This document shows, piece by piece, positions 8,299 to 17,645 of a stretch of 64,000 nucleotides of DNA. A model generated the notes under the pieces. That model did not search any database. It saw nothing but the letters and a program-made list of their open reading frames with translations, and was not told the DNA's origin. The translations under genes were made by a program, and so were the position numbers. The DNA comes from DASZFV01 sp035549075. GTDB taxonomy: Bacteria > Myxococcota_A > Polyangia > Fen-1088. Within the stretch, counting starts at the first letter, position 1, and each line of letters starts with the position of its first letter. The stretch is taken from assembly GCA_035549075.1 (NCBI GenBank), contig DASZRT010000032.1:62001-126000 (forward strand), in the 5' to 3' direction.

Positions 8299-8635
8299 CT
8301 CCTAAGTTCCTTCCTTTTGAACGTGGCGAGTTCCGGGATTAACGAGGGGCCGGTTCAGTTACCAGCAGCGGGAAATCGTATTTCGCGAGAACCCTTTGGT
8401 CAAGCGGGGTTAGGAGACTTTTTCCCCAGGTTACAGAGTCTGGCCGACGTGTCTTGTTGCTTCCAAGTTTCGGGATGTCAGGGCCCTCACCACGTAGATC
8501 GCGCTTTTTGCAGGGCCAAAGCACCCGCACCAGCTGGCGGACTTAGATTCGTAGAGCCGATATACATAAAATCATTAGAAAATTCGCCTTGTTCAAAACT
8601 TGACTCGCCGCCCTCCTGGGCAAGAATGACCGGAC
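8299..8635. other. Intergenic region upstream of the dcw cluster
   Basis: A 337-base gap with no credible gene. It separates the reverse Fic-like gene from rsmH, so promoters for both should lie here. The part from about 8543 to 8606 is strikingly AT-rich for this genome and includes TATACATAAAAT at 8562-8573. No mraZ frame, MraZ-box repeat series or structured RNA was recognised. Confidence 0.5.
8600..8628 (+). promoter_or_regulatory. Candidate sigma70-type promoter of the dcw cluster
   Basis: TTGACT at 8600-8605, a 17-base spacer, then AGAATG at 8623-8628. Transcription would begin close to the rsmH ATG at 8636, giving an almost leaderless mRNA. An alternative -10 (TATACA, 8562-8567) lies in the AT-rich patch upstream but lacks a good -35. 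Assigned by eye only. Confidence 0.3.
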
Positions 8636-9589
8636 ATGCGGGCCGAGCGCCGTATCGCCTCCGGTCCCGGTGCCCCAGACGCATCGGTTGACGGAATTCG
8701 GGCGCTGCACGAACCGGTGCTGCTGCAAGAGGTGCTCACCTACCTCGAACCGCGGTCTGGCGGCCTTTATTGCGACGGGACCGTCGGCATGGGCGGACAC
8801 GCGCGCGCGATCCTGGAACGGGCCGCGCCCGACGGGCGGCTCGTCGGCATCGATCGCGATCGCGACGCGCTCGCCGAGGCGAAGGCGACGCTCGAGCCGT
8901 TCGGCGATCGCGTCACGCTGGTGCACGCGCCGTTCGCGCGCGCGCGCGCCGTGCTCGAAGAGCTGGGCGTCGTGCCGGTCGACGGGTTCCTCGTCGACCT
9001 CGGCGTGTCGTCGCCGCAGCTCGACCGCGCGGAGCGCGGCTTCTCGTTCCGCGGCGCGGGTCCGCTCGACATGCGCATGGATCAGAGCGGCGGCGAGACG
9101 CTCGCAGAGCTGCTGCGACGCGTGGACGAGGGCGAGCTCGAGCACATCATCCGCGAGTACGGCGAAGAGCGGTACGCGCGCCGCATCGCCGCGGCGATCA
9201 TGCGCGAGCGCGACGCGCTCGACTCGACGGCGGCGCTCGCGGCCGTCGTCGCGCGCGCGATGCCGGCGCACGAGCGGCACAAAAACCCGGCGACGCGCAC
9301 GTTCCAGGCGTTGCGCATCGCCGTCAACGACGAGCTCGGCCAGCTCGCGTCGTTCCTCGACGGCGTGACCGACTGCCTCAAGCCGGGCGGCCGGCTGTGC
9401 GTCATCGCGTTTCACTCGCTCGAGGACCGCATCGTCAAGCAGCGGCTGCGGCGGCTCGCGGGCAAAGACGGCAGCGGGCCGGCGCGCCTGCGCCTGCTCA
9501 ACAAGCACGTCGTCGTCGCCGGCGAAGAAGAGCGCCTGCGCAACCCGCGCGCGCGATCGGCGAAGCTGCGCGCCGTGGAGAAGCTCTGA
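8636..9589 (+). CDS. rsmH: 16S rRNA m4C1402 methyltransferase RsmH (MraW)
   Basis: 317 aa, the usual length. RsmH N4-methylates C1402 of 16S rRNA and is normally near the head of dcw clusters. Seen here: HEPVLLQEVL near residue 25, the SAM loop CDGTVGMGGHARAIL, GIDRDRDAL, DLGVSSPQLDRAERGFSFR, and the C-terminal FHSLEDRIVKQRLRRLA. All are family hallmarks. The 20-odd residues before HEPVLL are not conserved, so the start could be internal. FtsL follows after one base. mraZ, usually just upstream, is absent. Confidence 0.95.
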   Translation: MRAERRIASGPGAPDASVDGIRALHEPVLLQEVLTYLEPRSGGLYCDGTVGMGGHARAILERAAPDGRLVGIDRDRDALAEAKATLEPFGDRVTLVHAPFARARAVLEELGVVPVDGFLVDLGVSSPQLDRAERGFSFRGAGPLDMRMDQSGGETLAELLRRVDEGELEHIIREYGEERYARRIAAAIMRERDALDSTAALAAVVARAMPAHERHKNPATRTFQALRIAVNDELGQLASFLDGVTDCLKPGGRLCVIAFHSLEDRIVKQRLRRLAGKDGSGPARLRLLNKHVVVAGEEERLRNPRARSAKLRAVEKL

Positions 9590-9590
9590 C

Positions 9591-10085
9591 GTGAGCTCTC
9601 CCACGGCGTCTTCGATCGTCGAGACCGACGCGCGCCACCGGCGCGGCATCGGCGTCGGCGCGTTCCTGCTCGCGATCGCGACGGTGGGCGCGGTCGCGCA
9701 CGTCGGCGTGCGCGGGCAGGGCATCGAGGTCGCCTACGCGCTGGGCCGCGAGAAGCAGATCAACACGAAGCTCGAAGAGGAGCGGCGCCGCCTCAACATC
9801 GAGATCGGCATGCTCAAGGATCCCGTGCGCGTCGTGAGCTTCGCGCGCGACAAGCTCAAGATGGGCCCGCCCGCGCCGGCCGACATCGTGCGCCTCGTGC
9901 CGGGGCAGGTGCTGGGCGCGCCGCCCGCCGTGACCGCGCCGGCCGCGCCGAAGCGCGCGCCGCGCAGGCCGGCCGCCGCGAGGCCCGTGGTCGCGAAGCC
10001 CGTCAAGGTCGAGGCGAAGGCCGCGCCCGCATCGGAAGATGCGCCGGCCGCCGACGAGGCGCCGCGAACGGACGGTGACGAGTGA
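9591..10085 (+). CDS. ftsL: Cell division protein FtsL
   Basis: 164 aa from GTG, one base after rsmH. It has a short cytoplasmic N-terminus, one membrane span (about residues 22-42), then a heptad-rich coiled coil (REKQINTKLEEERRRLNIEI) leading into LKDPVRVVSFARDKLKMGPP, the conserved FtsL ending. FtsL bridges FtsQ/FtsB to FtsI/FtsW at the septum. An unusual Ala/Pro/Lys-rich tail of about 65 residues (ARPVVAKPVKVEAK) follows. Sequence conservation in FtsL is low, so the call rests on topology plus position between rsmH and ftsI. The stop overlaps the ftsI GTG start by 4 bases. Confidence 0.85.
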   Translation: MSSPTASSIVETDARHRRGIGVGAFLLAIATVGAVAHVGVRGQGIEVAYALGREKQINTKLEEERRRLNIEIGMLKDPVRVVSFARDKLKMGPPAPADIVRLVPGQVLGAPPAVTAPAAPKRAPRRPAAARPVVAKPVKVEAKAAPASEDAPAADEAPRTDGDE

Positions 10086-12163
10086 CGTTCCCCGGGCGGT
10101 GGACGCGCGTCCGCATCGTCGCCTTCGGCGCGATCCTGGGCGGCCTCTTCTTCGCCGTCGCGAAGCGCTCGTACAACCTGCAGGTGCTCGAGGCCGATCG
10201 CCTGCGCGGCATGGCCGAGGAGCAGTACCTGCGCGAGGTCGAGCTGCCGCCGCGGCGCGGGCGCATCCTCGATCGCAACGGCGCCGAGCTGGCGTCGACG
10301 GCCGACGTCGACTCGATCTACTGCAACCCGCGGCGCCTGCCCGATCCGCGCGAGGCGTCGCGCCTGCTCGCGAAGGTGCTCGATCTCGATCGCCACGAGC
10401 TCGAGAAGAAGCTCTCGCAGCGACGCTTCTTCGCGTGGGTCAAGCGCAAGGTCACGCCCGACGAGGCCGCGGCCGTGAAGTCGCTGGATCTGCCGGGCGT
10501 CGCCTTCGTGCGCGAGCCGCGCCGCTTCTACCCGAACCGCGCGCTCGCGGCGACGGTCATGGGCCTCGCGGGCTCCGACGGGCGCGGCCTCGACGGCGTC
10601 GAGCTCGCCTACGACAAGGCGCTGCGCGGGACGACGTCGTCGGTCGTCGGCGTGCGCGACGCGCTCGGGCGCGAGCTGGCCGTCGACGGCTTGCCCGACG
10701 CGCCCACGGGCGCGGGCGCCGACGTCGTGCTCTCGATCGATCGCTACCTCACCTTCGTCACCGAGCGCGCGATCGCCGACGGCCAGGCGCGCACGCACGC
10801 GAAGGACGTCGTCGCCGTCGTCATGGATCCGGGCACGGGCGAGATCCTCGCGATGGCGTCGGTGCCGACGTTCAACCCCAACGATCCCGGCGAGGCGGCG
10901 AACGGCGCGCGCGATCGCGCCATCACCGACTCGTACGAGCCGGGCTCGACGATGAAGACCTTCACGCTGGCGTCGGCGCTCGACGCGGGCGTCATCCGCG
11001 CCGACGATCGCTTCGACTGCCTGCAGGGCAAGATGATGGTCGGCAAGTACTCGATCCACGACACGCACCCGCACGGCGTGCTCACGGCGGCCGAGGTGTT
11101 CAAGTTCTCGAGCAACATCGGCGCGACGAAGATCGCGCGGCGGCTCGGGCGCGAGGGGCTCGCCGACGCGCTCGATCGCTTCGGCTTCGGGCACCCGACG
11201 GGCGTGGGCCTGCCGGGCGAGCGCTCGGGCATCATCCGCCCCGTCGACAAGTGGGGCGACATCGGCTTCGCCAACGTGTCGTTCGGGCAGGGCCTCACGG
11301 TGACGCCGCTGCAGATGGTGAGCGGCGTGAGCGCCATCGCCGCGGGCGGCGTGTACCGCGCGCCGCGCGTCGTGTCGCGCGTCGTGGCCGCCGACGGCAG
11401 CGTCGAGACGCCGACGGTCACGCCCGATCGCCGCGTGATGTCCGAGCACGCGGCGCGCACGATGCTGCAGATCATGCGCGGCGTGACCGAGGAGGGCGGC
11501 ACGGCCAAGCAGGCGGCCATCGACGGTTACGTCGTCGGCGGCAAGACGGGCACGGCGCAGAAGGTCGCCAACGGCCACTACGACCCGGACAAGTGGGTGT
11601 CGTCGTTCGTGGGCGTCGTGCCGCTCGAGGCGCCGCGCCTCGCGATCATCGTCGTCGTCGACGAGCCGCAGGGCGGTCACCTGGGCGGCGCCGTCGCGGC
11701 GCCCATCTTCAAGGACATCGCCGAGCAAGCGCTGCGCTACCTGCACGTCCCGCCGTCGCCCGACGCCGCGGTCGCGGCGCGCGTGCCGAAGGGCGGGCGC
11801 GCGCCGCTGGCCGATGCCGACGACGCGCCGGCCGCGGAAGGTTCTCCGACGGATTTGCCCGTGTACGCCGACGCCGACGGGCCCGGCGACGATCCGGCGA
11901 TGGCCGAGCAGTGGAACGCCGTCGCGGGCGCCGAGGGCGGCGCTTCGGACCACGCGAGCGCCGCGCCGCCGCCGACGGCGATCCCGAGCTTCGCGGGCAT
12001 GACGCTCGGCGAGGCGGTGCGCGCCGCGCGCCGCAGCGGCGTCGAGCTGGCCTTCGACGACGTGACGGGCACGGCGGGCGGCGTCGTCTTGTCGCAGACG
12101 CCGGGGCCAGGGCCTTCGTCGCGCGGGACGCTGTGCCGCGTGACGCTGGGACACGTCGAATGA
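10082..12163 (+). CDS. ftsI: Septal peptidoglycan transpeptidase FtsI (PBP3) with PASTA domain
   Basis: 693 aa. A membrane anchor (residues 8-28) is followed by the class B PBP dimerisation domain (RRGRILDRNGAELA) and the transpeptidase domain. The active-site SxxK is in YEPGSTMK (Ser289), SxN is in FSSNIGATK, and KTG is in GGKTGTAQK. A C-terminal PASTA module (about 635-693, IPSFAGMTLGEAVRAARRSG) follows an Ala/Asp-rich linker. It cross-links septal peptidoglycan with FtsW. The PASTA tail is like SpoVD/PbpX-type enzymes rather than E. coli FtsI. It overlaps ftsL and murE by 4 bases each, implying translational coupling. Confidence 0.95.
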   Translation: MTFPGRWTRVRIVAFGAILGGLFFAVAKRSYNLQVLEADRLRGMAEEQYLREVELPPRRGRILDRNGAELASTADVDSIYCNPRRLPDPREASRLLAKVLDLDRHELEKKLSQRRFFAWVKRKVTPDEAAAVKSLDLPGVAFVREPRRFYPNRALAATVMGLAGSDGRGLDGVELAYDKALRGTTSSVVGVRDALGRELAVDGLPDAPTGAGADVVLSIDRYLTFVTERAIADGQARTHAKDVVAVVMDPGTGEILAMASVPTFNPNDPGEAANGARDRAITDSYEPGSTMKTFTLASALDAGVIRADDRFDCLQGKMMVGKYSIHDTHPHGVLTAAEVFKFSSNIGATKIARRLGREGLADALDRFGFGHPTGVGLPGERSGIIRPVDKWGDIGFANVSFGQGLTVTPLQMVSGVSAIAAGGVYRAPRVVSRVVAADGSVETPTVTPDRRVMSEHAARTMLQIMRGVTEEGGTAKQAAIDGYVVGGKTGTAQKVANGHYDPDKWVSSFVGVVPLEAPRLAIIVVVDEPQGGHLGGAVAAPIFKDIAEQALRYLHVPPSPDAAVAARVPKGGRAPLADADDAPAAEGSPTDLPVYADADGPGDDPAMAEQWNAVAGAEGGASDHASAAPPPTAIPSFAGMTLGEAVRAARRSGVELAFDDVTGTAGGVVLSQTPGPGPSSRGTLCRVTLGHVE

Positions 12164-13716
12164 GCCACGCGCTCGCCGAGCTGCTTCGCGGCGTCGAGCT
12201 CGTGTCGACCTCGGGTGCGATCGAGAACGTACGCGTCGCCGAGGTACGCGACGACTCGCGCAAGGTGCAGCCCGGCGACCTCTTCGTCGCGGCGCCTGGA
12301 CCCGTCGCCGACGGTCGCGCGTTCGTCACCGACGCGATCGCACGCGGCGCGACGGCGCTCGTCACCGAGGGCGCGGCGCCGACGAGCTTCCCCGGCCTCG
12401 TCGTGCTCGTGCCGCAGGCGCGCCACGCGCTCGGCCTCATCGCGGCGAACCGCTTCGGCGCGGCGGCGGCGCTCTCGCTCCACGCCATCACGGGCACGAA
12501 CGGCAAGACGACGACGAGTTACCTCGTCGAGGGTATGCTGCGCGCCGCGGGGCGTGTCCCGGGCGTCGTCGGCACGGTCGCGTACCGCTCGGCGGCGCCT
12601 GGCTTCGCGACCGTCGACGCGCCCAACACGACGCCGGGTGCGCTGCTGCTGCACTCGGTGCTGGCCGACATGCGCGCCGCCGGCACGACCGACGTCGCGC
12701 TCGAAGCGACGTCGCAGGCGCTCGATCAAAATCGCCTCGACGGCTGCGCCTTTCGCGTGGCGGCGCTCACCAACGTCACGCAGGACCACCTCGACTATCA
12801 CGGCACGATGGACCGCTACTTCGACGCCAAGGCGATCCTGTTCGAGAGGATGCTCGCGCCGAACGGGGTCGGCGTCGTCTTCGTCGACAAAGACGAAGGC
12901 GTGCGCATGCGCGCGCGCTGCCCGCGGCCCGTCGTCGGCGTCGCCACCCAAGCGATGAAGACGGCCGGTGCCGACGTCGTCGCCGGCATCGCCGTCATGG
13001 ACGACCGCGGCGTGCGCGTGTCGTTCTCGACGCCAATGGGGCCCGTGAAGATCGACTCGCCGCTCGTGGGCGACTTCAACCTCGAGAACCTCGCGATCGC
13101 CGTCGGCATGGGCGTCGCCGCCGATCTGCCGGTGTCGGCCATCGAGTCCGGCCTCGCGGGCGTCGCGGGTGTGCCGGGCCGGCTCGAGCGCGTGCCCAAC
13201 GGGCGCGGAGTCCTTTGCGTCGTCGACTACGCCCACACGCCCGACGGCCTCGCGCGCGCGATCGCCGCGCTCAAGCCCTACGCACGCGGGCGCCTCGTCG
13301 TCGTGTTCGGCTGCGGCGGCGATCGCGATCGTCGCAAGCGGCCCATGATGGGGAAGATCGCCGGCGCGGGCGCCGATCTCTCGATCGTCACGTCGGACAA
13401 CCCACGCACGGAAGACGCCGACGCGATCATCGATATGATCGTCCCCGGCCTCGAGGAGGGGCTCGCGCGGCCCGTGTCGACGGCGCAAGCGCGCAGCTGG
13501 ATCCGCCCGTCGGAGGCCATGGGGCGCACTTACTGCCGCGTCACCGATCGCCGCGCGGCGATCCAGCTCGCGACGGCCCTCGCGCTCCCGGGCGACGTGC
13601 TCCTCATCGCCGGCAAGGGACACGAGGATTACCAGATCGTCGGCACGACGAGATCGCACTTCGACGATCGCGAGGAGGCCGCCGTCGGCTTCGCCCTCGC
13701 CGAGGCGAACGCGTGA
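12160..13716 (+). CDS. murE: UDP-MurNAc-tripeptide ligase MurE (meso-DAP type)
   Basis: 518 aa from the ATG that overlaps the ftsI stop. The ATP-binding loop is GTNGKTTTSYL, with the substrate loop TTPGALLLHS, DHLDYHG and the CVVDYAHTPDGL signature. The DNPR tetrapeptide (413-416) is the meso-diaminopimelate specificity motif, so this wall should contain meso-DAP in the stem peptide, as expected for a Gram-negative. Cytosolic step: UDP-MurNAc-L-Ala-D-Glu to the tripeptide. murF overlaps by 4 bases (GTGA). Confidence 0.96.
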   Translation: MSHALAELLRGVELVSTSGAIENVRVAEVRDDSRKVQPGDLFVAAPGPVADGRAFVTDAIARGATALVTEGAAPTSFPGLVVLVPQARHALGLIAANRFGAAAALSLHAITGTNGKTTTSYLVEGMLRAAGRVPGVVGTVAYRSAAPGFATVDAPNTTPGALLLHSVLADMRAAGTTDVALEATSQALDQNRLDGCAFRVAALTNVTQDHLDYHGTMDRYFDAKAILFERMLAPNGVGVVFVDKDEGVRMRARCPRPVVGVATQAMKTAGADVVAGIAVMDDRGVRVSFSTPMGPVKIDSPLVGDFNLENLAIAVGMGVAADLPVSAIESGLAGVAGVPGRLERVPNGRGVLCVVDYAHTPDGLARAIAALKPYARGRLVVVFGCGGDRDRRKRPMMGKIAGAGADLSIVTSDNPRTEDADAIIDMIVPGLEEGLARPVSTAQARSWIRPSEAMGRTYCRVTDRRAAIQLATALALPGDVLLIAGKGHEDYQIVGTTRSHFDDREEAAVGFALAEANA

Positions 13717-15146
13717 ACGCGCCCGCGTCGCACGCGTTCGACTTCGCGGCGCGCGCCATGCGCGGGGTGATCATCCAGAAAGGAACGCGTGGCGACGCGT
13801 TCGCGGGCGGCGCGTCCGACTCGCGCGAGGTGAAGGCAGGCGCGATCTTCTTCGCGTTCCCGGGCGAGCGCGTCGACGGCTTCGCGTTCGCGGCGCAGGC
13901 GGCGGCGAACGGCGCGGCAGGCGTCGTCGTCGCGCGCGGGCGCGGCGTGCCCGCGGGCTGCGAAGCGCTCACGGTCATCGAGGTCGACGACGCGCGCCTC
14001 GCGATGGGCGATCTCACGCGCGCGGTGCGCGCACAATTCGGCGGCAAGGTCGTCGGCGTCACGGGCTCGAACGGCAAGACGACGACGAAGGAGCTGGTCG
14101 CGGCCGCGCTCGCGCCCATGGGGGACGTGCTGCGCACGCCGGCTAGCCTCAACACCGACGTCGGCTTGCCGCTCACCGTGCTCGGCGCGACGGGGCGCGA
14201 GGCGGCGTGGGTGCTGGAGATGGCGATGCGCGGGCGCGGCGAGATCGCCTACCTCGCCGACATCGCGTCGCCGCACGTCGGCGTCATCACCAACGTCGGC
14301 GGCGCGCACCTCGAGCGCCTCGGGACGATCGAAGAGGTCGCGCGCGCCAAGGGCGAGCTGTTCGCGGGCCTCGGGCCCGACGCGGTCGCGGTGCTGCCTG
14401 CGGGCGATCCGCTCGTCGAGCCGCAGGCGGCGCACATCCCGCGCGCGCGTCGCGTGACGTTCGACGGCGGCGTCGCGGGTTCGAAGCCCGACGTGCGCGT
14501 GCTCGAGCTTCTGCCCGCGGGCGCCGCGGGCTCCGTCGTGCGCTACGCCGTGGGTGATCTCCCGGTCGTTGCCCGGCTGCCGCTCGCGGGCCTTCACAAC
14601 GCGAAGAACGGCGCCGCCGCGCTCGCCGTCGCGCGCGCTCTCGGCGTGTCCGCACCCGAGGCAGCTCTCGCGCTCGAAAAAGTCGCGCTGCCGCCGCACC
14701 GTTCAGCCGCCGTTCCGGCCGGCGGTCGCGTCGTGCTCGACGACTGCTACAACGCCAACCCCGATTCGATGAAGGCCGCGCTCGCCTCGGTCGTCGCGTC
14801 GGCGACGCCCGCGCGCGCCTTCGCGATCCTGGGCGACATGAAAGAAGTCGGTTCACATTTGGCCGAGTCCGAGGCGCTCCACCGCGAGGTCGGGCGCGCC
14901 GCGGGCCAACGCCTCGCCGGGCTCGTCGCGATGGGTGCGCTCGCTGATGCGCTGATCGCGGGCGCGCGTGACGCGGGCCTGCCCGCCGACAGAGCCGTCG
15001 CCGCCGCGACGCCCGAAGAGGCCGCGGCGCGCGCCGCCGCCTGGACGGCGCCTGGCGATTGGATCCTCGTCAAAGCTTCCCGTGGCATGAAACTCGAGCG
15101 CGCCGTCGACGCGCTCGTCGCAACCCTCTCGTCGGGGGCCAGATAA
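13713..15146 (+). CDS. murF: UDP-MurNAc-tripeptide-D-Ala-D-Ala ligase MurF
   Basis: 477 aa from the GTG that overlaps the murE stop; an earlier in-frame region belongs to murE read in another frame. The ATP loop is TGSNGKTTTKELV, and the MurF-specific ASLNTDVGLPLT, EMAMRGRGEI, NVGGAHLERLGT and DDCYNANPDSMKAAL are present. It adds D-Ala-D-Ala to the tripeptide to complete the UDP-MurNAc-pentapeptide. Length and motif order are normal. mraY follows after 4 bases. Confidence 0.96.
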   Translation: MNAPASHAFDFAARAMRGVIIQKGTRGDAFAGGASDSREVKAGAIFFAFPGERVDGFAFAAQAAANGAAGVVVARGRGVPAGCEALTVIEVDDARLAMGDLTRAVRAQFGGKVVGVTGSNGKTTTKELVAAALAPMGDVLRTPASLNTDVGLPLTVLGATGREAAWVLEMAMRGRGEIAYLADIASPHVGVITNVGGAHLERLGTIEEVARAKGELFAGLGPDAVAVLPAGDPLVEPQAAHIPRARRVTFDGGVAGSKPDVRVLELLPAGAAGSVVRYAVGDLPVVARLPLAGLHNAKNGAAALAVARALGVSAPEAALALEKVALPPHRSAAVPAGGRVVLDDCYNANPDSMKAALASVVASATPARAFAILGDMKEVGSHLAESEALHREVGRAAGQRLAGLVAMGALADALIAGARDAGLPADRAVAAATPEEAAARAAAWTAPGDWILVKASRGMKLERAVDALVATLSSGAR

Positions 15147-15150
15147 CGAG

Positions 15151-16263
15151 ATGCTCTTTCACCTCTTCAACGCGCTCCGCGAGACCATCCCGGGCGCCAA
15201 CGTCTTTCGCTACGTCTCGACGCGCATCGCGCTCGCGACGCTGACGTCGTTGCTCATCACGTTCATCGTCGCGCCGTGGTTCATCCGCCGGGCGCGCGCG
15301 CGTCAGCTGGGCGAGGTCATCCGCGAGGACGGCCCCGCGGGCCACGCCAGCAAGCGAGGCACGCCGACGATGGGCGGCGCCCTCATCATCTTGGCCCTCG
15401 TGGCGGCGACCGTGCTGTGGTGCGACCTGCGCAGCACGCTGGTTTGGCTCGCGCTGTTCGTCACCGTCGGCTACGGCGTCATCGGCTTCGTCGACGACTA
15501 CATCAAGATCGTCAAGAAAAACAAAAAAGGCTTGCCGGGGCGCGTGAAGCTCTTGGGCCAGCTGATCATCGGCGGCGTCGCCGCGGCCTGGCTCTACGCG
15601 ACCGACGCGCTGCCGCCCGAGGTTCGCCTCCACGTCGCGCTGCCGCTCGTGAACTTCCACCACGCGCACCTCACGCTGCCGCTCGTGGCGTTCGTCGCCT
15701 TCGGCGTCTTCGTGCTCATGGCGGAGTCGAACGCCGTCAACCTCACCGACGGCCTCGACGGCCTCGCGATCGGCCCCGTCATCATCTGCTCGTTCACGCT
15801 GCTGCTGCTCGCCTACGCGGCGGGCACGACGCTGCGCAACTTCAACATCGCCGACTACCTGGGCATGCCACACGTGCCGGGCACGGGCGAGCTGGCCGTG
15901 TTCTGCGGCGCCATGGGCGGCGCCGGCATCGGCTTTCTCTGGTTCAACACGCACCCGGCGCAGGTCTTCATGGGCGACGTCGGCGCCCTCGCGCTCGGCG
16001 GCGCCATCGGCTTCGTGGGCCTCGCCACCAAGACCGAGATGTCGCTGCCCATCATCGGCGGCGTCTTCGTGGCCGAGGCCGTCAGTGACATCATCCAGGT
16101 GGCCTACTACAAGCGCACGAAGAAGCGCGTCTTCTTGATGGCGCCCATCCACCACCACTTCGAGAAGCTGGGCTGGCCCGAGTCGCGCATCGTGGTGCGT
16201 TTCTGGATCGTCTCGTTCGCCTGCGCGATCCTGGGCCTCGTCGTCACGCTCAAAGTCCGCTGA
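15151..16263 (+). CDS. mraY: Phospho-MurNAc-pentapeptide translocase MraY
   Basis: 370 aa polytopic inner-membrane enzyme that makes lipid I from UDP-MurNAc-pentapeptide and undecaprenyl phosphate. Conserved cytosolic loops are seen: KRGTPTMGG, GFVDDYIKI with the catalytic Asp pair, NAVNLTDGLDGLAIG, FMGDVGALALGG, and APIHHHFEKLGWPE. About ten membrane segments fit the family. It sits between murF and murD as in most dcw clusters. Confidence 0.97.
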   Translation: MLFHLFNALRETIPGANVFRYVSTRIALATLTSLLITFIVAPWFIRRARARQLGEVIREDGPAGHASKRGTPTMGGALIILALVAATVLWCDLRSTLVWLALFVTVGYGVIGFVDDYIKIVKKNKKGLPGRVKLLGQLIIGGVAAAWLYATDALPPEVRLHVALPLVNFHHAHLTLPLVAFVAFGVFVLMAESNAVNLTDGLDGLAIGPVIICSFTLLLLAYAAGTTLRNFNIADYLGMPHVPGTGELAVFCGAMGGAGIGFLWFNTHPAQVFMGDVGALALGGAIGFVGLATKTEMSLPIIGGVFVAEAVSDIIQVAYYKRTKKRVFLMAPIHHHFEKLGWPESRIVVRFWIVSFACAILGLVVTLKVR

Positions 16264-16271
16264 AACCAGGG

Positions 16272-17645
16272 ATGCCGCCCGAGCTCAAAGGAAAGCGCGT
16301 TCTCGTCGTCGGTCTCGGGCGCTCCGGGACGGCGGTCGCGATCCTGTGCGCGGCCCACGGCGCCGTCGTCACCGTGACCGACAAGCGCGGCATCGACGTG
16401 CTCGGGCCCGCGCTCGCCGAGCTGCCGCGCAACGTCGCCGTCGAGATCGGCGGCCACGAGACCGAGACCTTCCTCGCGACCGACCTCATCGTCTTGTCGC
16501 CGGGCGTGCCCGAGATCCCCGAGCTGAAGGCGGCGCGCGCCGCGGGCGTCGCCGTCACGGGTGAGATGGAGCTCGCCTCGCGCTTCATCGAGGCACCCAT
16601 CATCGCCATCACGGGCACGAACGGAAAGTCGACGACGACGACGCTCGCGGGCGCGATGACGATGGCCAGCGGGCGGCCCACGTTCGTGGGCGGCAACCTC
16701 GGCGACCCGCTCGCGCTCGCCGTGGGCACGCCCGCGGGCGACGCCGGCGGCGCGTGCGTCGTCGAGGTGTCGAGCTTCCAGCTCGAGACGACGCAGACCT
16801 TCCACCCGCGCGTCGCCGTGCTGCTCAACATCACGGCTGATCACCTCGATCGCTACGTCGACCTCGACGACTACGCGCGCACGAAGGGGCGCATCTTCGC
16901 GGCGCAGGCGTCGTCGGACTTCGCCGTCGTCAACCTCGACGACCCGCTGGCCGTGAAGCAGACCGAGGGCATCCGCGCGCGTCGGCTCGGCTTCTCGCTC
17001 GAGCAGCGCCTGTCCGAAGGCGCGTGGCTCGACGGCGAGGAGCTCGTCGTGCGCCTGCCGGGCGCGCGCACCGAGGCGTACCCGACAACGGTGCCCGCGC
17101 TCGTGGGCCGCCACAACCAGGCCAACGCGCTCGCGGCGCTGCTCGCGAGCCGCCTCGCGGGCGCGACCCACGCCGAGGCGCTGCGCGCCCTCAACGAGTT
17201 CCAGCCGCTCGCGCACCGCATGGAGCTCGTCGCCAACGTCGGCGGCGTCATGTTCTACGACGACTCGAAGGGCACGAACGTCGGCGCCGTCGTCGCGGCG
17301 CTCGACGGCTTCCCGCGGCCCGTCGTGCTCATCGCCGGCGGGCGCGACAAGGGGGGAGACTACGCGCCGCTCGCCGAGGCGATGCGCCGCGTGGGCCGCG
17401 CCGCCGTGCTCATCGGCGAGGCCGCGGACAAGATCGAGGCGGCGTTCCGCGGCGTCGTGCCCGTCTCGCGCGCGGCGACGATGGAGGCCGCCGTCGGCGA
17501 GGCGACGCGGCTCGCCGAGCCGGGCGACGCCGTCGTGCTGTCGCCGGCCTGCTCGAGCTTCGACATGTTCCGCGACTACGCGCACCGCGCGCAGGTGTTC
17601 CGCGCCGCCGTCGAGGCCGTCGTGCAGAAAGAGCAGGGCGCGTGA
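16272..17645 (+). CDS. murD: UDP-MurNAc-L-Ala D-Glu ligase MurD
   Basis: 457 aa. An N-terminal Rossmann fold with VVGLGRSGTAVA binds the UDP substrate. The central ATP loop is TGTNGKSTTTTL, followed by the substrate signature VEVSSFQLETT and NITADHLDRY. The C-terminal domain has YDDSKGTN and AGGRDKGGDY, both typical of MurD. It adds D-Glu to UDP-MurNAc-L-Ala. Its stop overlaps the ftsW GTG. Confidence 0.96.
   Translation: MPPELKGKRVLVVGLGRSGTAVAILCAAHGAVVTVTDKRGIDVLGPALAELPRNVAVEIGGHETETFLATDLIVLSPGVPEIPELKAARAAGVAVTGEMELASRFIEAPIIAITGTNGKSTTTTLAGAMTMASGRPTFVGGNLGDPLALAVGTPAGDAGGACVVEVSSFQLETTQTFHPRVAVLLNITADHLDRYVDLDDYARTKGRIFAAQASSDFAVVNLDDPLAVKQTEGIRARRLGFSLEQRLSEGAWLDGEELVVRLPGARTEAYPTTVPALVGRHNQANALAALLASRLAGATHAEALRALNEFQPLAHRMELVANVGGVMFYDDSKGTNVGAVVAALDGFPRPVVLIAGGRDKGGDYAPLAEAMRRVGRAAVLIGEAADKIEAAFRGVVPVSRAATMEAAVGEATRLAEPGDAVVLSPACSSFDMFRDYAHRAQVFRAAVEAVVQKEQGA

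Noticed and set aside
8339..8530. 63-codon reverse ORF upstream of rsmH
   Set aside because: No ribosome-binding site, no recognisable motif and it lies in the promoter region.
9734..12154. 806-codon open frame on the reverse strand across ftsL/ftsI
   Set aside because: Arg/His-rich, low-complexity translation, antisense to clearly conserved ftsL and ftsI; a product of high GC content.
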